DNA from: Candidatus Neomarinimicrobiota bacterium
Lineage (GTDB): Bacteria; Fidelibacterota; JAANXI01
Assembly (NCBI GenBank): GCA_021734025.1
Contig: JAIPJS010000001.1
Span: 62,001 to 126,000, forward strand
Reading direction: 5' to 3'
DNA length: 64,000 nt
The notes under the pieces are model-generated. The model was not told the DNA's origin. It made no database searches and saw nothing but the letters and a program-made list of their open reading frames with translations. Position 1 is the first letter of the stretch. Every line of letters starts with the position of its first letter. Of this stretch, positions 11,056 to 21,000 are shown piece after piece. A program made the position numbers and the translations under genes.

Positions 11056-11157
11056 GGTGCCGGAGGAGGGACTCGAACCCACACATTTTGCATTGATGGG
11101 GATTCCGGGGTGCTGAGAATTGAACCAGGAGGTTTGATTGTTTACAAATCAGCAGGT
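11056..11157 (-). pseudogene. tRNA-like remnants (two 3'-end fragments and an anticodon-arm-like piece)
   Basis: On the minus strand, 11084-11056 reads GTGTGGGTTCGAGTCCCTCC then TCCGGCACC: a T-arm with GGTTCGAGTCC plus an acceptor-like 3' end. Upstream on the same strand, 11129-11109 reads CCTGGTTCAATTCTCAGCACC, a second T-arm and acceptor-like end. Before that, 11157-11136 contains CTGATTTGTAAACAATC, which resembles a tRNA-Thr (TGT) anticodon arm. No 5' acceptor strand complementary to either 3' end is nearby, so no intact tRNA can be drawn. They look like decayed tRNA pieces or attachment-site copies. Confidence 0.4.
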
Positions 11158-11723
11158 AAACACTGAAAGGAAAACCATCCAAGAAGTCCCTGGAGTGAGC
11201 GGCAATGGGGCCAGGGGAGTAAACCGCCAAAAAAACACAATTTAACTGTATTCCAGTTATGCGTTCCTACCTTACCATTGATTTTCAGGACTTTTTGCTA
11301 TATCCCATAGAAAATGTGGCGAATTACCGTATAGATAATCAAATTGGATGGGCTTTATCACCGGCTGGATTATTTTATGAAGAGATTGTCTAGTGATACC
11401 ATATAAAATAGTTTACCGGGGTAATATCACTTTCCACAATCGTTGAATAATTTCCTTCAATTATCAATATCACCCAATTGCTGGTTTTTAATTCCACTTC
11501 ATCGGGGTCTCCTTAAGCCTGTAGAATGTGTAAACTCGTGCTTGGAACATCAGTTATAAAATGTTGTTCACGGAAGCAACATCGCATGGATTCATCACTT
11601 GATTCATGTTATATTCTTTGGCAGTAACACATAATCCCAGAAAAGGACCAGGGAAACCGGTAATGGCCGGGGTGGTATGGAAATATCTGAGGGATTAGTA
11701 GATAACGCTACAGGACACGCCCG

Positions 11724-12983
11724 ATGAAAGAGAAGATTACAGCGAACGTCGACAACGCGAAACAACTTGAAAAATTATACCGGTCCGACCAACAGGGATT
11801 TGCCAACGCCTTCTTTGCCATCCTCCCGGAGATTGCAGATACCAGGATGGCCGAATTCTGGAAAGCCCGGTTGGACTACGAGGAACGGTCAGAACCGTCC
11901 GTTCGCATATCGGCAACGGATATCCTGTATCTGATCGCCGCCTGCGTCCTCACCGGATTGCTTATTAAAATACCGCAATGGTTCGGCATCAATGCAGAGG
12001 AGGCGTTATTCTATGAGAAAAACGCCGGGCTCATTGTCCTATTCGGATTATCCTTCTATGCATTCCTTACAAAGAACGTCCTCAAGACGCGTGACATCCT
12101 CATTACCGCGGCTATCTTTCTTCTGTCCGCTGTATACATCAATCTGCTCCCAACACAGCAGAGCAGTGATTCCATCCTGTTAGCCTTTCTCCATTTGCCG
12201 TTGATGCTGTGGTGTCTCTACGGGTTGGTGTTTATTGACTTTGACCTTGCGGATACCCACAAGCGGATCGATTACATCAAGTACAACGGGGAGTTAGCGA
12301 TTCTTGTTGCCCTTATCGCTATTGCCGGGGGCATGTTAACTGGCGTCACCATTGGATTATTTGCTGCTATTGAAATTAACATTGAGCAGTGGTACTTCGA
12401 TTACATTGTCATCTGGGGCGCCGTGTCCGCCCCGATCGTCGCCACGTTTATTGTGCGAAAATTCCCGTTTGTTGCCAATAAAATCGTCCCGATTATTGCG
12501 AATATTTTTAGCCCGCTCGTGCTGATAACATTGGTCGTGTATCTCATCAGTATTGTGCTCACCGGAAAAGACCCGTATCATGACCGGGATTTTTTACTTG
12601 TTTTCAATCTCCTGCTCCTGGGCGTCATGGGGATTATTGCATTTGCTGTTTCCGAGACGTCGATGAAGAGTGCCCACAGGTTTACCGGGATAACTCTGTT
12701 GGCACTGGTTCTCGCAACACTGATTACTGATGTAGTTGCATTGTCGGCAATCCTGTATCGCCTCGGCGAATACGGGTTGACTCCGAACAGGACGGCGGTG
12801 CTGGGCGCTAACCTCCTGATTTTCGGCAACCTGGTGCTCATCATGCGTGATCTCTATGGAGTTAACTTCAAAAACAGAGCGATTGACCAGGTCGAAATAA
12901 CTATAGCAAAATATCTGCCCATTTACGCAGGTTGGACTGTTGTTGTGGTTTTTGGGTTTCCGCTGATGTTTGGATGGAAATAA
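11724..12983 (+). CDS. DUF4153-type polytopic membrane protein
   Basis: 419 residues. A soluble N-terminal stretch (1-65) is followed by about ten hydrophobic membrane segments with short loops. The C-terminal segment YAGWTVVVVFGFPLMFGWK and the ALFYEKNAGLIVLFGLSFYAF region match the DUF4153 family as I know it. The molecular function of the family is not established. The ATG at 11724 has no strong ribosome-binding site. It precedes two small genes on the same strand (gaps 79 and 91 bp), possibly a loose operon. Confidence 0.75.
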   Translation: MKEKITANVDNAKQLEKLYRSDQQGFANAFFAILPEIADTRMAEFWKARLDYEERSEPSVRISATDILYLIAACVLTGLLIKIPQWFGINAEEALFYEKNAGLIVLFGLSFYAFLTKNVLKTRDILITAAIFLLSAVYINLLPTQQSSDSILLAFLHLPLMLWCLYGLVFIDFDLADTHKRIDYIKYNGELAILVALIAIAGGMLTGVTIGLFAAIEINIEQWYFDYIVIWGAVSAPIVATFIVRKFPFVANKIVPIIANIFSPLVLITLVVYLISIVLTGKDPYHDRDFLLVFNLLLLGVMGIIAFAVSETSMKSAHRFTGITLLALVLATLITDVVALSAILYRLGEYGLTPNRTAVLGANLLIFGNLVLIMRDLYGVNFKNRAIDQVEITIAKYLPIYAGWTVVVVFGFPLMFGWK

Positions 12984-13062
12984 CTGGCCTTGTTTGTCTT
13001 TAAATTTACGTAGAATCCAAGTAAATAGAATAATTAAAGTTGTGAGAAAAAATGAGGAATTG

Positions 13063-13332
13063 ATGAGTACTAAAGATAATATTCGAAATATTATCAGTTG
13101 GCTATTTGGCGCGGTATTCTTAACTCTCGGTGTATTGAATGGGTGGTTAGTCCATCCCGTTCCAGGTGTTTTTTACTTATTGGTTGCTCTCCTATACTCC
13201 CCAATGGGAAGTACTATTCTCAAAGAAAGGTTTGGGCTCCTCATGCCGTTCGGAGTAAAAATCAATCTGGGGCTCGTTATTCTCTGGGGAACGTTAGCCG
13301 TGGGCGATCTTGCGGAAATGTTCGGGCTGTAG
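13063..13332 (+). CDS. Small membrane protein, unknown family
   Basis: 89 residues from the ATG at 13063, preceded by TGAGGAATTG; the frame stays open upstream to 12970 but that part overlaps the previous gene and has no start signal. Three hydrophobic segments: about 10-28 (IISWLFGAVFLTLGVLNGWL), about 30-45 and about 65-85. I do not recognise the family. It lies between a DUF4153 membrane protein and a DUF2200 protein in the same direction. Confidence 0.6.
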   Translation: MSTKDNIRNIISWLFGAVFLTLGVLNGWLVHPVPGVFYLLVALLYSPMGSTILKERFGLLMPFGVKINLGLVILWGTLAVGDLAEMFGL

Positions 13333-13423
13333 GGATCGTGTTCTGCAGGTATATGGACAGATAAAACGTGGTGAACCCCCAAAAACATTAGAAGACATCG
13401 GCAATGAGAAAGGTGACAAAACG

Positions 13424-13789
13424 ATGAAAACAACACCGGAACACAATGAGCGCATCGCAAATATGACGTTTGCCTCAGTCTATCCGCACTATATTGCAAA
13501 AGTTGAGCGAAAGGGCCGTACTAAAGACGAGTTATTGCAGGTTATTGAGTGGTTGACGGGCTTCAATGAACAGAAACTGCAAGAAATAATTGATGAGAAA
13601 GTGACGTTTGAGATCTTTTTTCAGCAAGCAACACTCAATCCAAATGCCCACCTTATTACAGGTGTCATCTGTGGCTACCGGATAGAAGAAATTGACAATC
13701 CGTTAACGAAACAGGTCCGGTATTTAGACAAATTGGTGGACGAATTGGCTAAAGGGAAAAAGCTGGAAAGTATCATGCGGAGTGCATGA
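13424..13789 (+). CDS. DUF2200 family protein
   Basis: 121 residues from the ATG at 13424 with AAAGGTG upstream. The sequence opens MKTTPEHNERIANMTFASVY and contains VEWLTGF-type, NPNAHLITGVICGYRIEEI and QVRYLDKLVDELAKGK blocks that match the conserved DUF2200 family almost end to end, at the family's normal length. No signal peptide or membrane segment, so cytoplasmic. The biochemical role of the family is not known. Confidence 0.88.
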   Translation: MKTTPEHNERIANMTFASVYPHYIAKVERKGRTKDELLQVIEWLTGFNEQKLQEIIDEKVTFEIFFQQATLNPNAHLITGVICGYRIEEIDNPLTKQVRYLDKLVDELAKGKKLESIMRSA

Positions 13790-14184
13790 AAATCGACACA
13801 CAGATGCAGTCAGATAAATATCATCCCGGCGATATTTATAATTCCACTCCTGAATGTCACTGCTATCGCCTGTGCTTAATTTATGCTCAGGAATATTCAG
13901 TCGCAGAAAATATAGATGACTGATTAATCAACCGGAAACAAATTCAGTATAATCCGGAAAGGGAAAGCACACTACCAGACTCCAGCAATTTATTTAAACA
14001 ATTGCCCTTGACTTACCTTGGGAATGTAACCAGTTTATCCATTGAATTAGCAGCATTTGTGGGTAGTTATCACCTTTTCAGTTCTTAGAAGCGATTTAAT
14101 AGAAAGTTTCGATTCATCGGGAGTGGTCTACTGAGGCTTCCTCCAGGGAAAAAATTAGTAAAGTATTCACGGGTGAAGGAAAAT
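13790..14184. other. 395-bp intergenic region before the signalling island
   Basis: No supported gene. TCCTGA near 13850 and TCAGGA near 13888 form a weak, distant inverted repeat. The last 15 bases provide GAAGGA as ribosome-binding site for the kinase. No confident promoter. Confidence 0.4.
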
Positions 14185-16752
14185 ATGCAGGATACAAAAA
14201 AATATGCAAATCTGTTCGAAAAAGCCGCGTATCCAGCATCCTTATCCCGAATGCCCGACGGAGTATTGGTTGATGTCAATGAAGCATTTGAACAGACGTT
14301 TGGTTATTCCAGGGGGGAAGCGCTCGGTAAAACCACCCGGGAGTTAGGGATAAATCCTGATGCTGAAACCCGGAAGCGGATTCTCAAATCTTTGCAGGAA
14401 ACCGGTGCAGTCCACCGCGAGGAGATGCCGCTCCGGACCAGATCAGGGGACGAGCGGGTATTTTTAGTCAATATGGACATCCTGGACATCGATGGTGAAC
14501 AATTTATTCTTAACACGACGCAGGACATCACCGATCAGAAGCGGGCGCAGGAGTCGCTGGAGGAGAGCGAGGCGCGGTACCGCAACCTGATCGACGTCGC
14601 CCCGACCGGTATCGCTGTGCACTGTGACGGAAAGGTTGTGTTTGTGAATCCGGCGGGCGCCCGAATTCTGGGTGCGCAATCGCCGGAGGATCTCGTTGGA
14701 AAGCCGATTAGTGCAATCATTCATCCCGATGGATTAGCACAGGCCCGACAACGGATTCAACGGATGCTTTCAGGTAAACAAGGATTGTATCCCGTCGAAG
14801 ATGTTTATATCAAAATGGACGGTACGCCATTACATGTGGAGGTGGTGGCGACTGTGCTGACCTATCGGGGCAAACCTGCTGTGCAGGTGGTTGTTACCGA
14901 TATCACGGAAAGGCGCGAAGCCCAGAAGAAAATCCGGGCCTCGGAGGAGCAGTATCACGCCTTCTTCGAGCACAGCATGGATGCCATACTGTTGACGGCG
15001 CCGGACGGAACCATCCTGGAAGCGAATCCCGCCGCGTGTGCCATGTTCGAACGCACTGAAGAAGAGATTATCCGGGCGGGCCGGGCCGGACTGGTCGATT
15101 CGTCCGATCCGCGACTTGCCGAAATGTTGGAGGAACGAAAAAAGACTGGGAAAACAAGTGGCGAACTGACGATGTTTCGGCGGGACGGCACCCCATTTCC
15201 GGTGGAAATTACCTCCGCGGTCTTCGAGGACAGCGACGGAAAAATGCGAACGAGTATGATTTTGCGGGATATCTCTGACAAGAAGAGAGCGAATGAGGCG
15301 TTGACAGCGAGTGAAGAGCGGCTACGGCTTTCTACCGAGCTGGCGAATGTGGCCGTCTGGGAATACGATTTCCGCATCAATGAAATGTCCAGATCCGACA
15401 ATCATGACGAATTGTACGGATTAGATTGGCAGGATGTCTGGAGAATTGACACTTTCCTGAATGCAACGCATCCGGACGATCGTGAGTTATCGAACAGAAA
15501 AATACAGGAAGCGGTGGCACCGGGTGGGCCTGACCGGTATCAGTTCGATTTTCGGATTATCTACCCGGATGAGTCGATTCATTGGCTCGTGGTTGTCGGA
15601 GAAGTCGTAGAACGCAATGCTCAGGGCGAAGGAATTATTGTCCGGGGGAGTTTGGTCGATATCACCAATCGCAAACTGACGGAACAGGAGCTACGGGCGA
15701 ATGAACAGAAATACCGCGACCTCTTCCACAGCATACAGGATGCGATTTTGGTGGCCGACACAAAACGGGAGATTATCGATTGCAATATGGCTTTCACTCA
15801 CTTGTTTGGCTATACACTGGAGGAAGTCAAGGGAAAACAAACTGCGTATGTATATGCTAATTCGGAAGATTATCAGCGCATGGGGACACAACTCGCCGAC
15901 CATATGGAGGATCCCGAATTTACGCTGGTGGTTGAATTCCGGAAAAAGTCCGGTGAAACCTTCCGCGGCGAAACGGCAACAAATTACCTGCAGGAACCGA
16001 ATGGGAAAGTCATTGGGTTTATAGGGTTGATACGGGATGTCACCGCGCGGGAAAAGCGTCTGAGAGAGCTGGCGGAATCCCGGCAGGAATTACGCGCGTT
16101 AGCCGCCCACCTGCAATCGGTGCGGGAGGAGGAACGCCAAGCGTTGGCGCGGGATCTCCATGATGATACCGGCCAGGTATTTACCGCCCTCAATATGGAT
16201 CTCTCGTTCCTGGAACAGTCCCTTGAGAATGCCAAATTGCCTGCGACGGAGACGGCGATGGTGTTGGACGAGATCCATTCGATGACACATACCATCGACG
16301 GGGCGATGCATCGATTGCGGCAGATTTTAATGAACTTACGGCCGACCGTCCTGGAAAATTTGGGATTGGGCGCCGCCTTGGAACAACTCACGGAACATTA
16401 TCAAACTGAAGTGGCATTACAGGTACTGTACGACAATAGGATAAACCGGGTAACACTTGGTTCGGAAAACGATTTGGCCGTATACCGAATTGTACAGGAA
16501 GCGCTGACAAATGTTGTGCGGCACGCCAAAGCCTCTCAGGTATCGATCACGGTACAAGAAGAGGGGAACGAATTACACGTTTCGATTCAGGATGATGGCA
16601 TTGGAATTTCAGAATCGGAAATTCCGTCGAAAAACCATTTTGGAGTAATTGGTATGCGGGAGCGAGCGAAAGTCGCGGGGGGAGATATGACTATGGCGCG
16701 GAACGATGAATCTGGGACGACCGTCAGCGTTCGTATCCCGTTAGGGTCATGA
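14185..16752 (+). CDS. Soluble sensor histidine kinase with five PAS domains
   Basis: 855 residues from the ATG at 14185, which has GAAGGA at ideal spacing; a GTG at 14173 would add four residues. Five PAS/PAC units run in series, beginning near FEKAAYPASLSRMPDG, YRNLIDVAPTGIAVHCDG, YHAFFEHSMDAILLTAPDG, LRLSTELANVAVWEYD and YRDLFHSIQDAILVADT, each ending in a VTDIT/IRDIS-type strand. A HisKA_3 domain follows with REEERQALARDLHDDTGQ (H659), then a HATPase_c domain with EALTNVVRHAKAS and DDGIGI. No membrane segments, so it is a cytoplasmic multi-input sensor. Its partner is almost certainly the NarL-type regulator 16 bp downstream. Confidence 0.95.
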   Translation: MQDTKKYANLFEKAAYPASLSRMPDGVLVDVNEAFEQTFGYSRGEALGKTTRELGINPDAETRKRILKSLQETGAVHREEMPLRTRSGDERVFLVNMDILDIDGEQFILNTTQDITDQKRAQESLEESEARYRNLIDVAPTGIAVHCDGKVVFVNPAGARILGAQSPEDLVGKPISAIIHPDGLAQARQRIQRMLSGKQGLYPVEDVYIKMDGTPLHVEVVATVLTYRGKPAVQVVVTDITERREAQKKIRASEEQYHAFFEHSMDAILLTAPDGTILEANPAACAMFERTEEEIIRAGRAGLVDSSDPRLAEMLEERKKTGKTSGELTMFRRDGTPFPVEITSAVFEDSDGKMRTSMILRDISDKKRANEALTASEERLRLSTELANVAVWEYDFRINEMSRSDNHDELYGLDWQDVWRIDTFLNATHPDDRELSNRKIQEAVAPGGPDRYQFDFRIIYPDESIHWLVVVGEVVERNAQGEGIIVRGSLVDITNRKLTEQELRANEQKYRDLFHSIQDAILVADTKREIIDCNMAFTHLFGYTLEEVKGKQTAYVYANSEDYQRMGTQLADHMEDPEFTLVVEFRKKSGETFRGETATNYLQEPNGKVIGFIGLIRDVTAREKRLRELAESRQELRALAAHLQSVREEERQALARDLHDDTGQVFTALNMDLSFLEQSLENAKLPATETAMVLDEIHSMTHTIDGAMHRLRQILMNLRPTVLENLGLGAALEQLTEHYQTEVALQVLYDNRINRVTLGSENDLAVYRIVQEALTNVVRHAKASQVSITVQEEGNELHVSIQDDGIGISESEIPSKNHFGVIGMRERAKVAGGDMTMARNDESGTTVSVRIPLGS

Positions 16753-16768
16753 ACTGGAGGATAATAGT

Positions 16769-17404
16769 ATGATTCGGTTGCTCATTGCTGATGATCATGT
16801 GCTTATTCGCGAGGGATTTCGAAGGATCGTAGAAAATGAGATAGATATGGATCTCGTGGGAGAAGCCAGCAATGCGGGGGAGGCGTTACACACATTGCAG
16901 GCGTCTGATGTGGATGTGATGGTACTGGATATTTCTATGCCGGGAAAATCCGGGCTGGATTTCCTGGAAGAGGTCAAGAGGTTTTCACCGGAGACAAGTG
17001 TATTAATCCAAAGTGTCCATCCTGAAGATTCCTATGCCATTCGAGCCTTAAAAGCCGGAGCCGCTGGATATATTACGAAAAGCGGGCACGGAGATGAACT
17101 CCTGAAAGCCATCCGAAAAATTGCCCGTGGAGGTCGGTATGTTTCGGAGTCTCTCGCTGAAGCACTCGCCTTTGCCTTGCAACAAGAGACCTCTGAGGCT
17201 CCACATTCCCGGTTATCAACCCGGGAATACCAGGTCATGATCCAGTTTGCGGAAGGGAAGGGCAGTGCAGAAATCGCCAGGAACTTGTCATTGAGCAGAA
17301 GCACCATAAATACCTACCGGAGTCGTATTTTAGAGAAATTAGATTTAAGTCGCACCAGTGATATTATCCATTATGCTATCGATAATCGCCTTTTGGATAG
17401 ATAG
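16769..17404 (+). CDS. NarL/FixJ-type response regulator
   Basis: 211 residues. Receiver domain at 1-120 with the acidic pair near DDH, phospho-acceptor D54 in MVLDISMPGKSGL, and the conserved Lys in ITKSG. A LuxR HTH occupies about 148-205 (LSTREYQVMIQFAEGKGSAE, then SRSTINTYRSRILEKL). It starts 16 bp after the five-PAS kinase with GGAGGAT as ribosome-binding site, so the two form an operon and a cognate pair. Its DNA-binding domain closely resembles that of the regulator at the start of the window, suggesting related target sites. Confidence 0.96.
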   Translation: MIRLLIADDHVLIREGFRRIVENEIDMDLVGEASNAGEALHTLQASDVDVMVLDISMPGKSGLDFLEEVKRFSPETSVLIQSVHPEDSYAIRALKAGAAGYITKSGHGDELLKAIRKIARGGRYVSESLAEALAFALQQETSEAPHSRLSTREYQVMIQFAEGKGSAEIARNLSLSRSTINTYRSRILEKLDLSRTSDIIHYAIDNRLLDR

Positions 17405-17534
17405 GTCAAGTCAGTAAATTGACGGCATGCTGTCGTCATTTGTACGACACAGTTTGTCTTTATTCGACGATGCCTTTACCGACATTTTTCAAGTATTTTC
17501 AATTACTCTATTGCCAGGCTAAAGGAGAGCCCTT

Positions 17535-17912
17535 GTGCATATATTGCTAGTAGATGATTCAGAACTTATTCTGTCCAGATTACGTCGGCTCATTTTATTG
17601 AAATATCCAGATGTGGTTATTACCAGCGCCAAAACGTTTCACCAGGCAGAGGAAGCGCTTCAGCCTCCCTTGCCTGATGTCGTGATACTCGACATCCAGT
17701 TGCCCGACGGGAACGGGATTGATATCGCGGAGAGAATTAGAAAAATTTCACACGAAATGAAAATAGTGATCTTGACCAATTATAACGAGGAAGGGTATCG
17801 CAAGGCTGCGATGGTGGCTGGAGCGGACTATTATATCAATAAATCAGGGGAGTTCCGGAAAGTACTTCCCCTGTTGGGAACCATTTTAAGTGAACTACAA
17901 ACCGAATTATAG
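17535..17912 (+). CDS. Receiver-only response regulator
   Basis: 125 residues, starting at a GTG with AAAGGAGAG upstream. A complete receiver domain: DDSEL acidic pocket, D in VVILDIQLPDGNGI as phospho-acceptor, T in ILTNYNE and K in YINKSG. No output domain. Such proteins work as phosphotransfer intermediates or by protein contact. It sits between a kinase/regulator pair and a hybrid kinase, so it could receive phosphate from either. Confidence 0.93.
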   Translation: MHILLVDDSELILSRLRRLILLKYPDVVITSAKTFHQAEEALQPPLPDVVILDIQLPDGNGIDIAERIRKISHEMKIVILTNYNEEGYRKAAMVAGADYYINKSGEFRKVLPLLGTILSELQTEL

Positions 17913-17948
17913 TCAATATCTCCGGAAGTATCCCAATTATACTTTCCC

Positions 17949-17967
17949 TGTCACCTCTTGTGTGACA
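17949..17967. promoter_or_regulatory. Inverted repeat upstream of the hybrid kinase
   Basis: TGTCAC (17949-17954) and GTGACA (17962-17967) with a 7-base centre, in the 142-bp gap before the hybrid kinase. It could be an operator half-site pair or a weak 3' hairpin of the receiver gene. Confidence 0.3.
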
Positions 17968-18054
17968 CGAGATTCATGATAATGACTATTTACCCATATC
18001 GGGTGTTACCGTATCATTCCCTCGATCGTTCTATCAAAGGGACAAGGTGAATCA

Positions 18055-21000
18055 ATGCATGATTCTATCCATTCAACTATAGACTCTATTATCAAGTCGA
18101 TGCTCCATATATTAAATCGACCGAATAATTGGCAAAATCTCCTCCGGGATATTTTTACTCTATTGTATGAGCAGAATCCGTATCGCCGGTTTCAAATCGT
18201 ATATCCAACTCCCAACCGCGAAGGGGATCAGGCAAAATCTCCTATGACCGCAGATATCCAGTTTCAGTTTTTGCAGGATCAAATTCAATCGGCGAATGAA
18301 AATATCTTGCGACAGGCCATGAAGGGACGGACATGCGATCACTTTTTCCTAAATGAGAATCTGGAAAACTATCGGCGAACCGAATTTGGCACCGTCCTGG
18401 TTTCTTCGCGTGATATCACTGCACAGGAAAACCATTGTAATTGCGATTTTATGAAGACGCTTTCTGCCTCAGATATGGTCTTGGCTATCGTCCCTATATT
18501 GCATAAAGGAGTCCCCGTTATGCTCCTGGAATTCGCCGGGAAGGGGATGGACGAATGCTCTGACTGTCTCGATGGACTCGAAGAGATTGCCGAGGCTATC
18601 GGGGCCGCGTATAAACGATTCCTGTTGGAACAGGACATTCGAATAACTGCAGAAAATCTGAAATTAATCATTGAATCCACTGGGGATGCGATAATTCTGC
18701 GAAAATTAGACGGGCCGTTCCTCCATGTGAATGAACGAGCCGTCGAATTGTTGGGATATACCAGAGACGAGTTCCAGGAAATGCACCCGGAGGATATCGA
18801 TGTGGTTGGAGATCACGATGTAGGGGAGAGGTTGGAACTGGAGGGGCAGGTGCTGTTTGAAACCGTTCTGCGCAGAAAAGGAGGCTCCCTTGTGCCTGTA
18901 GAGATTAACTCCCGCTATGTTCGGTATCAACGGCAACAGGTCATTTTGAGTGTCGTGCGGGATATTTCGCGCCGAAAAACCTATGAAAAGCAGATTTTTC
19001 GCCAAGCCCAAATACTAAAAAATGTGCAAGATGCTGTGTTTGTAACTGATAACGATTTTCGCATTGAATTCTGGAATCAGGGCGCCGAACAGATTTTTGG
19101 ATATACGGCAGAGGAAATGGCACAGGCAATTCCTACTTCTACCTGGATTCATTCCAGATCTTTAGAAATGAGCCACATTTTCGAAACGATTCACACCAAA
19201 GGGAAATTTGAGGCGGAAATCCAGATAAAAAGGAAGGACGGGCAACAGCGCTGGATTTCCATGACAATCTCACGATTAACGAATACACGGGATGAAGATG
19301 AGGGGTATCTTGGCATGGGGAGGGACATTACTGAAAGAAAACAAACTCAGTTGGAACTTTTGAAGCAAACCCATGCACTTGAGCAGCGAGTAAAAGAGTT
19401 GCGAGGTCTTTATGAAACCTCCCGGATAATCAACGAGGAACTGGATCTTAAGACGACTCTGGTAGATCTGCTTGAAGTGATAGCTGGATCATGGCAGTAT
19501 CCCCAACAGACTGTGGTCAGAATTGTGTTGGATGGGCAAGAGTATGCTACTGCAGGATTCCAGGATACCGCTTGGTGCCAGTCAGCCGACATCCTAGTTG
19601 GTGATAGCCCTCGGGGCCAAATTGAAGTGGCCTATCTGCAAGAATTTCCAACAGCCGATGAGGGGCCGTTTCTGGAGGAGGAACGGTGGCTAATTAATAC
19701 ACTTGCCGATCGAATTGCCAGGTTTATCGGGCGTCGTGAATCCCAGCATGAGCTCCAACAAAGTGAGGAGCAGTATCATCAGCTCTTTGAATCCATGCAT
19801 AACGGCTTTGCTTTGTGTCGTATGGAGTATGATGATACTGGTACTCCAGTGAATTTGGAATACCTGACGGTGAACTCTGCTTTCGAGCACATCCTCAAGA
19901 TATCTCGGGACCAAATTGAAGGAAAAATGATCACGGATGTTTTTCCAGAGATTTGGGAGACAGATAAAGAGTTGATAGCACTGTACAGCAGAGTTGCCAC
20001 TACCGGACAACAAGAACAACTCACAACCTATATCGAATCCCTGGGGCTATGGGTCGAAATTACGGCGTACTCGCCTGAATACCCCTATGTTGCAGTGATA
20101 TTCACTGATATAACCGAACAGAAAAAGGCCGAAGCATCGTTGCGTGAGGAAAGTGAGACCCTCAGGCAAATTACAGAAACCAGCCCGGTCGGAATCACCC
20201 TGTTCGATTTAGACGGAAACATCTATTCTGCAAATAGTCATGCCCGTGCGATTTTTGGTCTGCGGGAAAGTGACCTGCACCACCGGTCGTACGATGCTCC
20301 GGAATGGAAAATCACTGATAATGCCGGGAATCCCATCCCCGCTGAACAGTTACCTTTTTCGCAGGTCCGTCAAACCGGCAAGGCAATTTGGGACTACCAA
20401 CATGCGATTGAGCCGAAAGACGGGTGTAGAACTTACCTGTCGATTAACGCAGCTCCACTCCGGAATAAAGCAGGCGATATGACAGGAGTCATTGCGGTAA
20501 TATCGGATATCAGTGAACGAAGACAGATGGAACAACAACTCTTTCAAACTGAAAAAATGGAAGCCATGGGCCAAATTGCCGGTGGTATCGCCCACGATTT
20601 TAATAATGTCCTCGCAGCAATAGACGGGGCCAACCAAATGATAGAATTACAAGCCGATGATGAGAAGTTTCTGAAGTATCTCCGGATTATTAAATCCAGT
20701 GTAGAGCGCGGGAATGCCGTTACCAATCGAATGTTGACCTTTACCCGGTCATCCAAACCTGAAATGCAACCATTGGGTCTGATGCCATTACTTCAGGAAT
20801 TTGGAAGTATGGTCGAATATACTTTGCCAAAGGATGTTCATGTGCATCTTGCTGATGTTAATTCTTCTGTTGAGGTGTTGGCGGAATCCAGTCAGCTACA
20901 GCAAGTCCTTTTCACCCTCTGTATTAATGCAGCGGACGCGATGCCAAACGGTGGTAACATCCATATCGCTACCCGCAAACCGGAGGAATATGAACTTCAG

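Larger units (their letters stand above)
10750..11723. other. Gene-free stretch of nearly 1 kb
   Basis: No frame of plausible length and composition. It contains a hairpin (11016-11050) next to tRNA-like fragments (11056-11157), described separately. The rest (11230-11720) is AT-rich and shows nothing I can name. It could be the scar of a lost mobile element. Confidence 0.5.

Noticed and set aside
11056-11157. A functional tRNA gene on the minus strand
   Set aside because: The 3' ends look right, but no 5' acceptor strand, D-arm or consistent cloverleaf can be drawn, so it is reported only as remnants.
12970-13062. An N-terminal extension of the small membrane protein gene
   Set aside because: It overlaps the end of the DUF4153 gene; the ATG at 13063 has a ribosome-binding site and gives a sensible N-terminus.
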